Shown: positions 49,730-62,598, numbered from the stretch's first letter. The stretch: DNA of 64,000 nt from Sclerurus mexicanus (GCA_013396755.1 VWZF01006907.1:777619-841618); one strand, 5' to 3'. Program-made: numbers and translations. Notes: generated from the sequence alone by a model not told the origin.

Positions 49730-52709
49730 GCAACATCCATGGAGAGGTGGAGACAGAATGAGGCACAGAGGAGCACAGGTATGGGATGGAGAGAAATATG
49801 GCACAGGCTGGCCATGGTGATCCCAGAGCTATAAACATGTCTTCTTTCAATAAAATTCAAGTGAAGTTCAATAAAAGTGGAACTGGACAAACCTGGTTTT
49901 AGGGTAAAATGAGAAAAAGAAACAGTACCCAACATATGTAAAAGGCACCCTATATGGTAAATTCCAGAGAAACACAGAGCTGCAGATCAATGCAGAAAGA
50001 GAAAGGTGTAAAAAAACAGGTTAGAAAACTTAGGAAAATTTCTCCAAGTGGATCCTAGGTCGAGAAAGGAAACACCATCAGCCTGAACATCCTCCTCACA
50101 AAGCACTCCAGATGTCCCTGACTCCCTGCAACACTGCCAGCCCCACCTGACTGAGGCCATCCACCTCAGGGCATGGAGAAGCAGCCTGACACCAGGAAAA
50201 GGGGTAGAAATGGGGGCGGTGTGAAACAATTTTAACTGCACTGTTATTCTTTCTTTTTCTGTAACAATTAGATCTAGATTAGCAGTGATTCTTGAATTAC
50301 TGTTAAGGTTTCCAGTAGTGTAAGGTGAGCTTCTCCTTCATCTGCAAACAAGATTTTTAACATAAAAATTTCTGAAATTTGTTAGATGTGGTGACACAAA
50401 ATTGATAGGGAGGCTCTGGATAGGAAAGAGTCTACTGATCTCTGATCTTTTGTGGATTTGCTCTGGCTGTCACAATTCCCATGACTGAGATGTGGTATGG
50501 GGTGACTTCTGGCGGTCAGACGAGGCACGGCTGGGAGCTGCAGAGCACAGTGTGTTCCTGGGTGAGGGACAGCTATTTTGGCAGAGTGGCAAACTTTCTC
50601 CCACCATGAAGAAATTGCTGCCTTTCCCAGGAAAGGGAACACGATTTTCCTCTGATCCCTTCAAGGAAACAAGAATCCTGGGAGAGAGGAACTGCAACAC
50701 ACCCTGTTTGTGTTAAAATACTAAAGATCAGGCCAGAAAATGCTATAGCCAAATTAATTTGGAAGGGCCAAGCTGGATTAATGAGAAGGAGGCTAGTGGA
50801 GAACGGTATGTGTATAATTTGTAACTTAACCCAGGCTGCAGTGATATGGAGGCACCAGCTGTCATACCCTTCACAGATGCATAGAAAACATTTAATATGA
50901 TTTAACCGGACTGTTTGTATCAAGGGATGTTGAAGTTTGTTTCTCACAAGACCTTTGCTGATAGTGTTTTCTTTATAGACCTTCGCCATCAAAGTGTTGC
51001 CAGAACTCAGCAGGATGCAATTTCTTCTCCGTTTGCCCTGTGAAATGAAAGCCATTGCAGTTCTGTGGGGCTAATCACACTAGCAGGTATCAAGTCTTTA
51101 ACACTCTGTAATCAAGTCCTTTTTGGTTTTCCCCATAAATGAGAAAAAAGGTATTTGCAGCTTCTGGGTTGAGGCACCTGGGAAACACCAACTGTAAAAA
51201 AACAGAGGTTTGGGAGGCCTGGAAGGCCAGTGTTCAATGCATTATCTTCTATACTGCATCACACAGAGCACTGACTACCAGTTCTGTAGTTCAAAGCTTT
51301 TATGAAGTCCAGGAGCTGCAATGTGCATTGAAAACCTAGTTTTTGGATGGATATACCTGGATACCAAATCCAAATCAGCCTAACCAGCTCAGTGGAATTA
51401 AATTTACGGACATCATCCAGCTATGAATCCATAGAATCACACGACTCCGGTAAGTCTTTAGATGGGACAACATTTTCAAATGCCATTTTTCCAATATCAG
51501 ATTTTTAGTCTGATTCTGAGACCTATTCCACCTGCTTTACAGATACAGAGAAATACTGGTCTTTACCCCAAATACCTTATTTTCTATGTACACAGATCCC
51601 ATGCATGCAAGGCTGATGCTAGAATTAATAGTCTACTAATCATACTAGCTTTTACTTTTTGGCATATGCCAATGCCATATTTCTGCAGCCAAGTTATCTA
51701 CAACATGATGGACAATTTTGTCTGCTTCTAAATTTCAAGCAATACTGGGGAAAAAATTAGATTTAATCAGAAGAACCTGACATTATTCTATGGTTTTGTT
51801 CCTGTCATTGCTTTTGTGATTTATCCCAGTGCCTTGCTTTCAAACTCTTCATAGAGATTGGTTTGAGTATACCCAAAATTTCCTGTGTCCATCATTATAA
51901 CTTGGACTCACTCAAGAGATAGGTCAGTTTCCTCTTATTTGCTGCAGAGCCTGGACTCCTGTGCTGCCAGCCCAGCACCAGGGATGCTCTCACAGTGTCC
52001 AACCTGGTGCCTTGGACAGGGGCCACCAGGCAGGAAAGAGGCTGCTGTTGGGGAATATCCCTCCTTGAGCCTTTCTGGAAAGCAGTAGGACCCACTGCAG
52101 TGCCATATTGCCCTCCCAAAGCAGCTGGTGTCAGGGAGGGCAGGCAATGTGGCTCTCCTGTGCTGGTAGACAGAGGAGCTGGGATGGTGCAGCATCCTGT
52201 GACCGTGTCACAGTCCTTTCACAGGTTGGACCGTGTGTTGTCAAAACAAAGCACTGGGGAATGTTTGGCTGTGGTAAGTTTGCTTTCTTTTCCTGGCAAG
52301 ATATGTCACAGGGCAGGGTGAGTTCATTATGTTTCATGTTTGTTGATATAAGCAAGACAGAATTAACAAAGACTGATTTTATTTGGCTGGAAAGGGATGA
52401 AAAACAGCTAATATTAAACACTACTCATGTGAAGCAGGGGCATTGGTACTGAAAGAATTATAGTGACTTAATGTGAACATTAATAAAGTGTTCATGAATA
52501 ATACATATCTAATTATTACCTAGATATTGGCTGGCTGGAGCTCCAACCTTAGCCCATATTTCTCTGGCAGTATTTAACCTCGTCACTAATTTATGGAATT
52601 AGAGGCACTAGAAATCCTAGCTAGAGGGAGAATATGAGTAGACTTCAAATATAATCCTTGTCTCATTCACTCACTATTTCCCATTTGCTCGTATAAAGGA
52701 GTGTAACAG

Positions 52710-52751
52710 ATAAAATGAAGTCTATGAAACAAGTACATAAAATGAAGTCTA
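52710..52751. repeat. Direct repeat of 15 bp, 27-bp period
   Basis: ATAAAATGAAGTCTA at 52710-52724 recurs exactly at 52737-52751. The intervening twelve bases look unrelated, so this is either a partly diverged tandem duplication or a short direct repeat. Confidence 0.7.
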
Positions 52752-53044
52752 CGCTGTGTCTATGGCCTCTCCACACAATGAGATGAACTTCCACCAGCCC
52801 AGACCATGCAGTGTCCATAGGAGCTCATCAGAAGTGCAGGAGCTGTTTTCCTGTGAGGCTGCAGGTTCCTACAGCAGGTTTCCACTACTTCCACATGTTG
52901 TTGACATGGCCCACAACTGCATTGTGTTCAGTGGAGCAGACAGTAAACTCAGCCCTTCTCCTTTGAATTGTGAAAGTTAAGATTAGGATTCATTTAGAAA
53001 ACCTCCCACTGCCCAGAATTTTCCAAGCAATGGATGGAGGAGGC

Positions 53045-53061
53045 AGATAACACTGTAACAC
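53045..53061. repeat. Left copy of 17-bp direct repeat flanking the RTE fragment
   Basis: This 17-bp unit agrees with 53227-53243 at 16 of 17 positions. The two copies bracket the LINE fragment closely, as a target-site duplication made by target-primed reverse transcription would. Confidence 0.6.
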
Positions 53062-53226
53062 CATCATCATGGATAGGCTGCATTCTCAGCAGCATGGCCT
53101 CAATACTAATGATCTGTGCCTGTCCGAGAACAGACACATTAGTCACATAATCAGACCAGTGGATGTTTAAGATTGTACGGAGGCAGCGCTGATGGAAGCA
53201 TTCGAGGAGTCGCAGGTGGTGGCGGT
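53062..53226 (-). mobile_element. Fragment of an RTE-type LINE, reverse transcriptase C-terminal part
   Basis: The minus strand has an uninterrupted frame of about 50 codons. It contains YRHHLRLLECFHQRCLRTIL followed by NIHWSDYVTNVSVL and a SIEAMLL segment. This is the conserved region just after the reverse transcriptase domain in a group of vertebrate RTE-like non-LTR retrotransposons. In the full element it is followed by a WAGHV-type motif and a Cys/His-rich end; both are missing here. The homology stops after about residue 50 and is replaced by an ATGATG-rich end. The piece is therefore truncated at its 5' side and deleted internally or at its 3' side. It is flanked by the 17-bp direct repeats at 53045 and 53227. 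Family recognition is from memory of the motif. In birds this would suggest the AviRTE group, but that subfamily assignment is an inference. Confidence 0.75.
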
Positions 53227-53243
53227 AGATGACACTGTAACAC
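53227..53243. repeat. Right copy of 17-bp direct repeat flanking the RTE fragment
   Basis: It differs from the left copy (53045-53061) at one base. A few of its bases also fit the LINE coding sequence (the Ile codon before Tyr), so the exact insertion boundary is uncertain by some bases. Confidence 0.6.
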
Positions 53244-56200
53244 ATAGGCTTGTAAATTGACACACTGAACTTCTTCCCTCTTTCCCTGTTGACTGCTCAG
53301 GTAGCCATATGCATTTCCAACACCCCATGCTCTTCACAGGTACCTCCTGCACAGGTGCTTCTTGCAGACATGAAACTATGCCTCTAGCGAGGGCATTAAT
53401 AACACAGGGTACAGCAACACAGAGTGCTCTGAATGAAGTGAAGGTGTGGGTTTACAGTGTCAGTGTAGCTGCTAGTGGCAATTTCTCAGAGGTAACCTCT
53501 TGCCTTGGAGAGAATTTCTCTTAATGGTTAAGTAACTTTTCACTTACCACAGGCTGTGAATGGGATCTTGCTGTGGAAAACATGATATGATGTACATGCA
53601 CATCCCCACAGTCACTTGTTTGTATAGCTGTACCTTTAGAAATAAGAGTTGCAACCAGAGTAGGGCTTGAAAAGAGCCCTGCTGCTGCCCAAACAATGCT
53701 TTCAAAGGACTTTCAAACATTGCTTCATGTAGGATTTGTTACTTGTTTTGCTATATGAATCACTACAGCACCTGTTTCAGCCTGGGTCTGAAGCAGAGTT
53801 TATGGTTAAAAACACCATGCAGCTGTAATACAATAACAAAGCAGCTCCTCTGACTAAAACTGGCTGCAGTCCTAGGGTCTTTTCTCTTGCTTTCTCAGTC
53901 ACACCCTTCCCTGAAATCTCCTCCTGGGTCATGCAGCTGACCCAAGTCCAGGGACTTTAATGGTTAGTCTATACCAGCAAAACGATTTTCCAGACCAGAA
54001 CATTTACACTTTGATATCTAGATAAAGAGTGACTCATTTTTGACTCATGAGCAATACCTGATCTTACTGATGTGCCCCCAGCTGGTTTTCAGAAACTGAG
54101 CTATCAGGGGAAATACTCATCTTCAAATTCCCAAGCACCACAGATGACGTGTGGCTGTCACCAGGCTGTGCCAAAGTGCACCTATGTGTCTCTCCTCTGC
54201 TGTATCCCAAACCACTATGACCTTTCAGAGGCTGAAATATCTGCAGGCTTTCTGCTGCACTTGGGCACACACATAGGTGACAGCTGCTGGCTTTCTTCCA
54301 GCAGTTGTGAGCACACAGAGAAGGCAGCCAGCGAGGTCCTGTGCGCACAGTCAGGCACGACCACCTCTCCCCTACCAAGCAATGCTGTGCAGGATTGTGC
54401 TTTAACTTGGGATTGGGGTAGGGCTAAGCAGAGGGGACATTTTCTGCATAATGTACCTCTTTTCATCACTATATTGTGAAAGTAGGGGGATACATGGAAA
54501 CACTTATTTACAGCTACCCAATTTGAAACTCCTGTCCAAGTCAGGCACTTTCACAGGAACAAAAGCAATAACAAAGCTGGATCACTGACATTGTGCAGAA
54601 ACCAAATTTCAGCTGATTGTGTTCAAAATGTTAATACTTTCAATATAGTTTTCTTCTTTACCAGTAGGAATAATCCATGTAACTTGGGGGAAGGAGATAA
54701 TGCAACACAGAAGAACTTTAGTAGGTCTCCTCAGTGCTCAGCAATCTCTCTTTAGCAAGCTAGGTGTGTAGTTTTGTCATCAATCCAGACACCACTTCAC
54801 CTTGCAGTCTACCTTGCAGTACACAAGAGTGCCTATGTGCTGCACTAGCTCTACTAGACCAGCATCCACTTCACGTGATGAAAATCCACAGGAACAGGTG
54901 TCTCTAGGCCAAACATTCCAGTAAGTGAAATTTATTATTTTAACATTTCTTTCTCCCATTTCTCCGTCAAGGGATCTTCCATCACTAAATCAACATGACC
55001 CACACTGCTGCAGGAAGACAGAAAACAGGACAAGTGCAGGCTGTCAAAAAACAAAATAGAGTCAAAGAGGTCGTCTGCTATATTGAGTTTTACTACAGGA
55101 CCAAGGTGACTCATGAGAGCTTCTCTGTGAGGCCAACACAAGAAGCAGGTAGCAAGAAAACTTGTTATTGGTGTCAATCTGACAAGAATAGGTGGAAATC
55201 ATCCTGATGTCTACATTAAAGATGCAAATCTAAGGTCCTGCACAGAACAAAATCTTAGGCAATCCCAATGCCTTTATCATCACACTAGTCACAGAAGAGG
55301 GCAGGAGCATTTGACGGTGAGCATTTCCTTTGTGCTTTGCCCCCTTCTCTGTTCCCAAGGCCAGAAAGATAAGAACATCACGTATTACAGTGTCCACTGC
55401 AATTTCTCACTGCTAGAGAAGAGAAAATGGCTCAGCAACACCCTGTCTTAGGGATGGCCCAAACGTACTTCCCAAGGGAGAGGACAGAAATAGCACCTTC
55501 AGCCTTTCCACATCTTCTGTCCATGTCTGAACCACTAGATCTGCCCTCCCCTGTAAAATGGCCCATCCAGCTCTTACATGATACCTGGAAGTGCTTTATT
55601 CCTAATAATGCTGAAGGAGAGTAGTGCCTGATGGTATGCAGTGAACAGAAACAGGGTAAAATATGATCCAAAGGGTTTACAATCTAATTAAATAATTTAA
55701 TTCTTTATATACACTGTAAAACTGAAAATCCAGGGTAGGTCCATTTGAAAACAAAACAAACCAGATAAATGTGAGCTGTTTCACACTGGGCTATGGGTAT
55801 ATTTGTGCAGAATATTGAACAAATAAATTAGTGGTTTCTTTTCTGATAATGTAAATACTCCCAAGAACACTGGAGATCCCAGCGAAGTCATCTGGACAGG
55901 GCTATAATGCAGTGCAGATGTGAAAGTGCTTGAAGAGAAGGAGGGAGCGTCCAAGCCTTTCCCAAGGCTCTCCTAACACCCTTATGACAGTGATCTGTCT
56001 CAATGTTGTTGTTGGCATGGCTTGCTCAGCAGCCATCACATCCCAGCTTCATAATTGAAGCTACAGGCCCAATTCATTAAAAGAAGATTTACTGGTGTTA
56101 GGAGGTTTTTGTCATAGATCATGTTTTCATAAATGGGGCTCTACAGTGCATTATGCATGTGATTCACAGAGGAAACAAAAAACTGAATTATGCAGAGAAA

Positions 56201-57979
56201 TGCATGTGAGCAAAGTTCTTGGAGTGAGAATAGTTTAGTATGGAAACAAGACACAGATCTGGGGGAGAAGGAATTCAATCTCCTCCTATCGGCAGATGTC
56301 CCAGGAGATGTCTCAGCAAGGCACAACCACACTGGGGTTGTTGCGGTGCTCTGTGCACCACTCTGTTCTTGCTACTGTCCCCTGTGCTCTGGCAGCACCG
56401 GGGGAGGTGGCAAGGAACAGCTCACTGCCCCCTAAGTGTAGCCTCTCCTGTCTTGAAGAACTGCTTAGCTGAGACCCTGTAGGTGCCTTCTACACTTATG
56501 ACTTTTCAGCCAGACTTGCAAGTACAGCCCAGCACAGTTAGCAGGGGGAGCTGCAGACATAGTGCAAGAAACACACTAGACACCTGGGTATGGCATAATA
56601 AATAATGCTTTCAAACAGAGACCTCGTCAGTGTGGCCATTGGAGTCTTGGGCATGTCATGGCTCATCCCAAAATTGGTGGCATGCTCCCCAACTGCCCTG
56701 CTCTTTTCATTGAGTTCAAAGGAGCCAGGGTACTTACTGGCTCCATTCAAGGTGAAGTCCCTCTGTGGGTCCTGATTTAAGCCTAATTGCAACCTTCAAG
56801 TCCCAGTTGCCTGTGAGACAGAATGCAAACAGCATGGCTATGTCCAGTACTGTCTGTACTGGCAGAAGCAACACAACAACTGAATCCAGATGGGAAAATC
56901 CTGAGGACAGACCAAAAGTCTTCTAGTCGCCTTCCCCTTAAAGCAGTTTATGCCTATTAGCCTTTATGTCTAGAGTACAAAACAATTGAGTAAAACATCC
57001 TGTTCCTTTCCTGAACCCATTAGATTTCTGTTATTAAAAGAGCAGCTAAATTATTTTATCAACAAAGTTTGGAAGCTTCTAATTTCTAAGAGATTAGTCT
57101 CTCAAAATTCATAGAAAGCTATAATGTAATTAACAAAGCCACTGAGTAATGTAAAGCCTAGTATTGGATCAGAGCTGCTCAAAACCTATGACAGCCAGGA
57201 GTTAACAGACCTATAGAAGTGAACAAGGGAAATTGCTGTATGTTTTGATTATGATGCTATGTTATCACTGGTTTGCTCTTGCGGTATCTGATATGGTGCA
57301 GTGACCTACAAGTGACACACAGTTCTTCCAGAAGGTGTCCAGTACACAACTAAGCAATTTTCCTGGCCAGGGAAATTTGTGCATACAACTCATTTTCTGG
57401 AAGCATTCATTCACATCTTTACAAGTGATTCACTTAGGGATATCATACAGGCCAAAAAAGTTTATTGGCTTTTTAATAAAAAGGAAGTGTGAGGTGAAGC
57501 ATTTACTGCCTTTAATTTAAGTTGTTCATACTTGTCCAGCAATCAGGAGCTGGTTTCCAGAGGCCCTGCAGGTGTTCCAAGTGCACATTCAATTTGACAG
57601 CATTTATTGTTTGTGCCAAGCAGTAGATTTTTAAGCAACATTTGGAAAAGTTTGCAGAAAAGGGAAATTTTGGACTTGGGAGTGATCTTGCACAAAACTT
57701 GAAACTAAGTTTTACTTGCCCAGTGGGGGAACAAGGTGCAAACCCATCCTTATGAGTCATGAATTCATTCAACTCCCTCAGTGTCCAAATAGTGCATATT
57801 AGATATAGGCTGCTCTCAAATTGGTTTTGACTGAGGAGTTGTCCACTGAGACTTTTGATTAAACAAAAATGTTGCACATAGTCATAACTACTTTATGGCC
57901 AATTCACAAAAGGGAAAAAAAAAAAAAAGATAAACCAGCCAAATACCATCTTTTTTTGCAAGAAGTTTACTCTGTTCTA
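53244..57979. other. Non-coding stretch, no gene recognised
   Basis: No further LINE reading frame is seen in the other frames next to the RTE fragment. Open frames at 54064-54479 lie on both strands and are of chance length. A weak CTCF-like word lies at about 54071-54090 (-), with too many mismatches to call. There is an A14 run at 57915-57928. Confidence 0.6.
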
Positions 57980-58035
57980 ATCACATGGCAATACTCAGGT
58001 ATATCTTATCACATGGCAATACTCAGGTATATCTA
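57980..58035. repeat. 28-bp tandem duplication, two copies
   Basis: The unit at 57980-58007 is repeated at 58008-58035 with only the last base different. With 27 of 28 bases identical, the event is either recent or still polymorphic. It lies just after an A14 run and is probably replication slippage. Confidence 0.9.
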
Positions 58036-59963
58036 ATCAAACCCCACTGGCAAGCCATTGGCAATAGGACACCAAGAAAATCAGCCTTGATGCTTCAAAT
58101 CCATGTTTTTCATTTTCAAACCAAGAAGCATGTAGTGGAGGGGAAGACCCTGAATTTTAAGTGCAGGCTAGCTGACAACAAGCAGTTAACCTGGACAAAG
58201 TCCACAGCAGTCATTCCAAGGATCCACAGATGATGACTGAAAACCGTAGTTTCACAGTTTCAGGGCTGGGCTTTTTCAATGTTGGAACTGTAAAGTTATA
58301 AAAAGATTAAGAAGCCTGACTAATAACTGGCATTCCAGCTTGTCAGAGTCATATTATGGCACATAAAACTTATTTTAGATGTGTAATGCAAAAGTTGCCA
58401 AGATGAAGATTCAAAAGCCAGACGATACCAGAAATACAGCCATTATGCTCTGTTTTAGCACTTTGAATGACACAGTCATATTCTCCTTCTGTGGCAGTCA
58501 TCACTGTAATGTCTGGCCTCCACAGAAAACTATTATTTTCAAGACAGAGCTTGCCAGAAAATTATTGTTCTGTTTGAACTGAGTCTCTCTTGATTTTTAA
58601 GAATGACACCTCATCTGTCCAGAGCACGGCTGCCTCTGGCTTTCAGTGGTACCACCCAGCTCTTCAAAGACTGCTTGAATGAAATGGCCTGCATCACCTG
58701 GGGACAGAGGGACAAGGACAGTCCATCTTTCTGGGATGGTACTGTCCTTCCTATCCCCATCCTTCCCTGCTGCAATATGTGCTTTGCTTCCATTTCTGTT
58801 CAGAGAGGATGGACTCTGTGAGGTTTTAAAGTCATAGTCTAGATGTACCTTGAAAACTGCTCTGGTCTTTCAAAGGCTGATCTTTTGCTTCATGCTCTGA
58901 ATTATAGTCAGTTCTTTTGTTACATTGTCAACTCTTTCCAGAGAGTAGAACTGTCACTTATCCCTCCACTCCTCTACCCCCTTCCCAAAAGGGTACTCAA
59001 GAAATTCAAACCAAGAGAAAAAAAGCATTTTCATCCTTAACCTGGATCTTGAAAGTAGCTTAAGCTGGATGTCTGTCATGGAAAATCCTCTGTTGAAACA
59101 TTTTTAAAAGTTTGGCAAAATCACAAACAAAGAAGACTGAGGTTTTATAAGAGGGAAAACTGTTCAACCCAAATAGACTTGCTAGATGTCTCCAAAATAG
59201 CACTTGATGTAAGATGTAAAAGGGTTTCTCCACATAGCGTTTAAAGCTAATAAGCTAAGGACTAGTGCTTTATAAAGTCCTAGAAGGACCACAGAGAATC
59301 CTCTACAACTTTCTCTAGACATTCACTGAGATTAGACTGACACCAAGAGTTGTACTGAACTAAATCCACAGCAAAAGAAAGTGATAGTGTCTCTTGGTTA
59401 ATGTGCGTAGTCAGTGTCTTCAGATTGAATTGCTAAATTTCTGTTCTACACTAGCAAGCTGTAGGACTAATTCATGGACTATAACTGATGATGTATTAAA
59501 TCAAGGTGACAACAAATGTTCATAAAAATCACCTGTCTTTCTACTACAGAAGGCTTCTTCAGAAATGTTCCTGTTCATTTGCAGAAAGCCCTATTTGGAA
59601 GAGAAAGGAACAGCATTACTTTGACACTGTCTGTGTGAGCATTGCCTCTCTTTACCTGTTTTTTTGAGGGCTAAACTGTGGGAACCAAAACAGTAACTCA
59701 AAAAGTGTTCTGATTTAGATACCTAGTGTTAGATAGATATGGCTGAATATTTATCGTCCCAAATCCTGTTTCAGGGTCTTGGCTTTAAGCTCATCTTTAT
59801 TCTTTTGGGTTTAGTTTTCACTGATAAATGTTTTCCCTAAAGCCTTTTGCACTGCAGGAAAGAAGAGCCCCCTAAAACTGGTTTGTGTAGATGTTTGAAA
59901 CTGACTTACACATTAAAAGACAGACACAGCTGCAGTGAAGAGCACCAGGCTTTTGATCTTACC

Positions 59964-59979
59964 AAAAAAAAAAAAAAAA
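59964..59979. repeat. A16 homopolymer
   Basis: A run of 16 A. No flanking duplication or retrocopy body is recognised. Confidence 0.85.
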
Positions 59980-60318
59980 GAACCTGAGTTTAAAGAACAT
60001 TCATTTTATGCAAATAACTCTATGTAGAAAAACAGCATAAGAGAAATCCGTGCCCTTTAGAGACCCAGGGAAGCAGCTGGCCTGGCTCTGCAGGAAGCAG
60101 CCTGCAGGTGCTGGGAAGTGGCCAGAGGGTGAGATTCTCAGCTGTCACACTCAGACCTGGCCTTTGCCACAGCGGGAGCAGGAGGACGTGCCTGAGGAAG
60201 CGGTAGTTGTCCCTGAGAGGTGTTCACCTCCTTCTGTCTCCAAGTGCCTGAAGGGGGTTGCTTGGCTCTTTCCATCTATCACACACAGATTTCTATCAGG
60301 CTGAACGTTGTGTTTGTC

Positions 60319-60334
60319 TTTTTTTTTTTTTTTT
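60319..60334. repeat. T16 homopolymer
   Basis: A run of 16 T, complementary to the A16 run 340 bases to the left. The sequence between them is not visibly palindromic. Confidence 0.85.
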
Positions 60335-62184
60335 ACAATAAGACTTAATTTGAGAAGTATTTGTTTCTTTGTTTGGAGGTGGTGGCTGGCAGGCATTTCC
60401 CTCTAGGGCAGGCTGTGCTCTGACTGTGCTCAGCAAAAAAACCTCAGATAAGTGCTTCTGGAGACCTGCAAAGGAGAGACTGAACTATTACTCATTTGAA
60501 ACATGAGTAGCTTCTATGTGCAGGACTTGTGACCTTTCCGAAATCGAAGGTAGACTTGGGATTAAGATGAATTTCAGGGAAAAAAAAATGGGGTTAATTC
60601 GGCAACATCTCTTTCAAACTTTGAAAAAAAATGCTTAAGTGATGGATGAGGTTAATGAGCAGCTGAACAATTAATTGTTCTAGTCAGTGGGTGTTCCCAG
60701 TCATCCTGGGACCCAGCTCCTCAGGAAAGAAATGCAAAGACACAGCTTTCCTCCTTAAGCACCAAGCTAACATGCTTAATCCATTCCTAGCTATTCTTTA
60801 GCCATCTCGACCGAATCAACAATGAAAAACAAAGCTAACCCCCATAGACCTTTTCCCCTTAAGCTATTTTCCATATAAGTGTGGAATGTCAAATTTGCCT
60901 ATGCTGGGTATGAAACCACAGGACTGGGACAGGCAATTCAGTTGCAATATCAAAGTCAAACGGGATTGTGAGTTACATGTTTGGGACTGGGATATTGAAT
61001 GGTTGGGATTAAGAAAGCTATGGAGCATTGGCTGCTCGGGTTTGTTAAGTGGGAAGAAACTGTGTTTAATGCAATTTTGAAAACAGTATCTTATTACTCT
61101 CCTTCCATGAGAACCATCACTGGAATAAACACCAGGTCTTTTGAAATATTCATTGAAAAGAACAGATTCTCCCTAACCATAAGAGTCCAGCAGCCTGGAG
61201 TATCTAAACCCAACCGCATAATTTGGATATGTACCAGGCAGAGCAGATAATGGGGCTGCCACGCCTTGACTTTTTTTTTTTTAAATAGATTTGTAGGCTA
61301 TTTGTCAGTCTTTTCTTCTAAAAGTATCCTATTTTGTATGTAAAAAAATGATATTTGGTAAGACTAGGACAAAGTGTGTTGTATTGGCTATTAGTTCGTG
61401 TAAACTGAATACTGGCATCCCAGTCTAAAAAGAGGAAGGAATTAAAATCACAGCATTTTAAAATTAAATTAAAGGTATAAATGAAAACAAGCCAGGCATG
61501 ATACCAAGGACAGGGATGGATGGCAATGGGAGAAAAGTAGGATGTTCTGAAGTGGTTTACTAAAGAGTTAAATGTTGATGATATTGTTTTAGACAAAGTG
61601 AGACTAGAGGTGTTTTGTTCAGAACCAACAGCACATGTCAGTGAAGTAGACACAGATGTTTTCAAAGGTCAGTGGTAGCTGGTGAATGTGGCGACACTGC
61701 TGAGTAATTTCATATTTGTTTTGTGATCACTTCCTAATCCCGGGATACCCTTATAGTGTAGGTTTGGGTCCCCCTGCCTTTGGGAAGCTGCTGAAGCGGA
61801 ACCTATGTGTCTCAGGAGTGCTGGAGGGACAGACTGGTTGACGGTAGTAGATGGATTACTTACCTAGAAGAGCAACACTAGGACAGGTGCTGTAATGGGA
61901 GCCTCTGTAGACCTGAAGGGAGCTGCTGAAGTCAGGCACAACATCCCAGGTAGGCCTGTCCTAAGGAGAGTCACAATGGACGTGGTTTCAGGACAGACAT
62001 GTATTGATACGTGCCTCACAGATAAATCCAAGGAAGGGTGAGTTCTAGTGAAACGTTTTCTGAATTATTTGTCTCTTTCCAGGTCTGCCAAAGAATGCTT
62101 CTAACAGCATGTCATAGCCCCAGCTACAGCAGCAAGCCTAACATACCTGGCCTCCCTACCCTCATCTCCCCGAAGGTGTTCCTG

Positions 62185-62216
62185 CCCCTCGGAGCCCACC
62201 AGCTCCCACCCATCCC
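62185..62216 (-). other. Five-tract G-quadruplex motif in the CpG island
   Basis: C runs on the + strand start at 62185, 62195, 62205, 62209 and 62214, with loops of 6, 7, 1 and 2 bases. This meets the quadruplex rule on the minus strand with one spare tract. Quadruplex motifs are common at CpG-island promoters, which supports a promoter role for the island. Confidence 0.6.
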
Positions 62217-62336
62217 ACCTGCCTCCCGCTCTGCCCTATCTCCGGGCGCTCCCGCTGACGACTCCTGCCCTGCCCCAGCCAGTTCGCGATCCCAGTGCCC
62301 CTCTCACCCCGCGGTGCCCCCGGGCCGTGCCCGTCC

Positions 62337-62355
62337 CTGCCCGCAGGTGGCGCTG
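62337..62355 (+). promoter_or_regulatory. Strong CTCF-like site
   Basis: This 19-mer matches the vertebrate consensus YDRCCASYAGRKGGCRSYV at 18 of 19 positions; the only mismatch is C for A at position 6. It sits in the most CpG-dense block of the island. The core contains GGCGC, so binding could be methylation-sensitive. It is the best CTCF match I found in the window. Confidence 0.55.
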
Positions 62356-62598
62356 CTGCCGCGCCCGCCGGGCGCCTCCTCCGGCACTCCAGAAACCGCG
62401 GGCAAAGCCGAGCAGGAGCGCAGCGACTTTCTCTGACGGTGGGAAGACAAACAAAACGCGACCAGCCGCCGTGTCAGTGCCCAGGGCAGCGTTCCTGCAG
62501 AGGGGCGACCTGTGGCCGCCCGGACACGGCGCTGGCACCAAAGGCGGGTGCGGGAAATCTCGTGGGCTGTGGCTCAGCGGGCCAGCCCCGTGACTAAG

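Larger units (their letters stand above)
47374..52709. other. Non-coding stretch, no gene recognised
   Basis: The left part is GC-richer, then the sequence returns to average. The stretch 48180-48560 has TAATTAG, an inverted CCAAT word and an inverted ATCAAAC/GTTTGAT pair (48516-48530), and could be a conserved regulatory element. The 160-codon minus frame at 50573-51055 has a good start context but no motif I know, and its length is within chance expectation. Confidence 0.6.
58036..62164. other. Non-coding stretch, no gene recognised
   Basis: Open frames are short and unrecognised. A run of 16 A (59964-59979) and a run of 16 T (60319-60334) lie about 340 bases apart in opposite orientation; the interval between them matches no element I know. 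Close to the right edge, 62035-62043 reads AGG then GTGAGT, a strong splice-donor sequence, and 62065-62082 is a good acceptor. They are only 45 bases apart, too close to be one intron. Confidence 0.6.

Noticed and set aside
50573..51055. 160-codon open frame on the minus strand with a good ATG context
   Set aside because: No family or motif is recognised and its length is within chance expectation. Hydrophobic segments alone are not enough.
51420..51450. CATAGAATCACA word resembling the inverted 3' end of a CR1 element
   Set aside because: The following sequence does not continue with the expected CR1 consensus, so the match is probably chance.
54071..54090. CTCF-like word on the minus strand
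   Set aside because: Only about 15 of 19 positions match, with a mismatch inside the core.
62038..62082. Strong donor at 62037/62038 and acceptor at 62082 as one intron
   Set aside because: A 45-base intron is below the length that vertebrate splicing normally tolerates.
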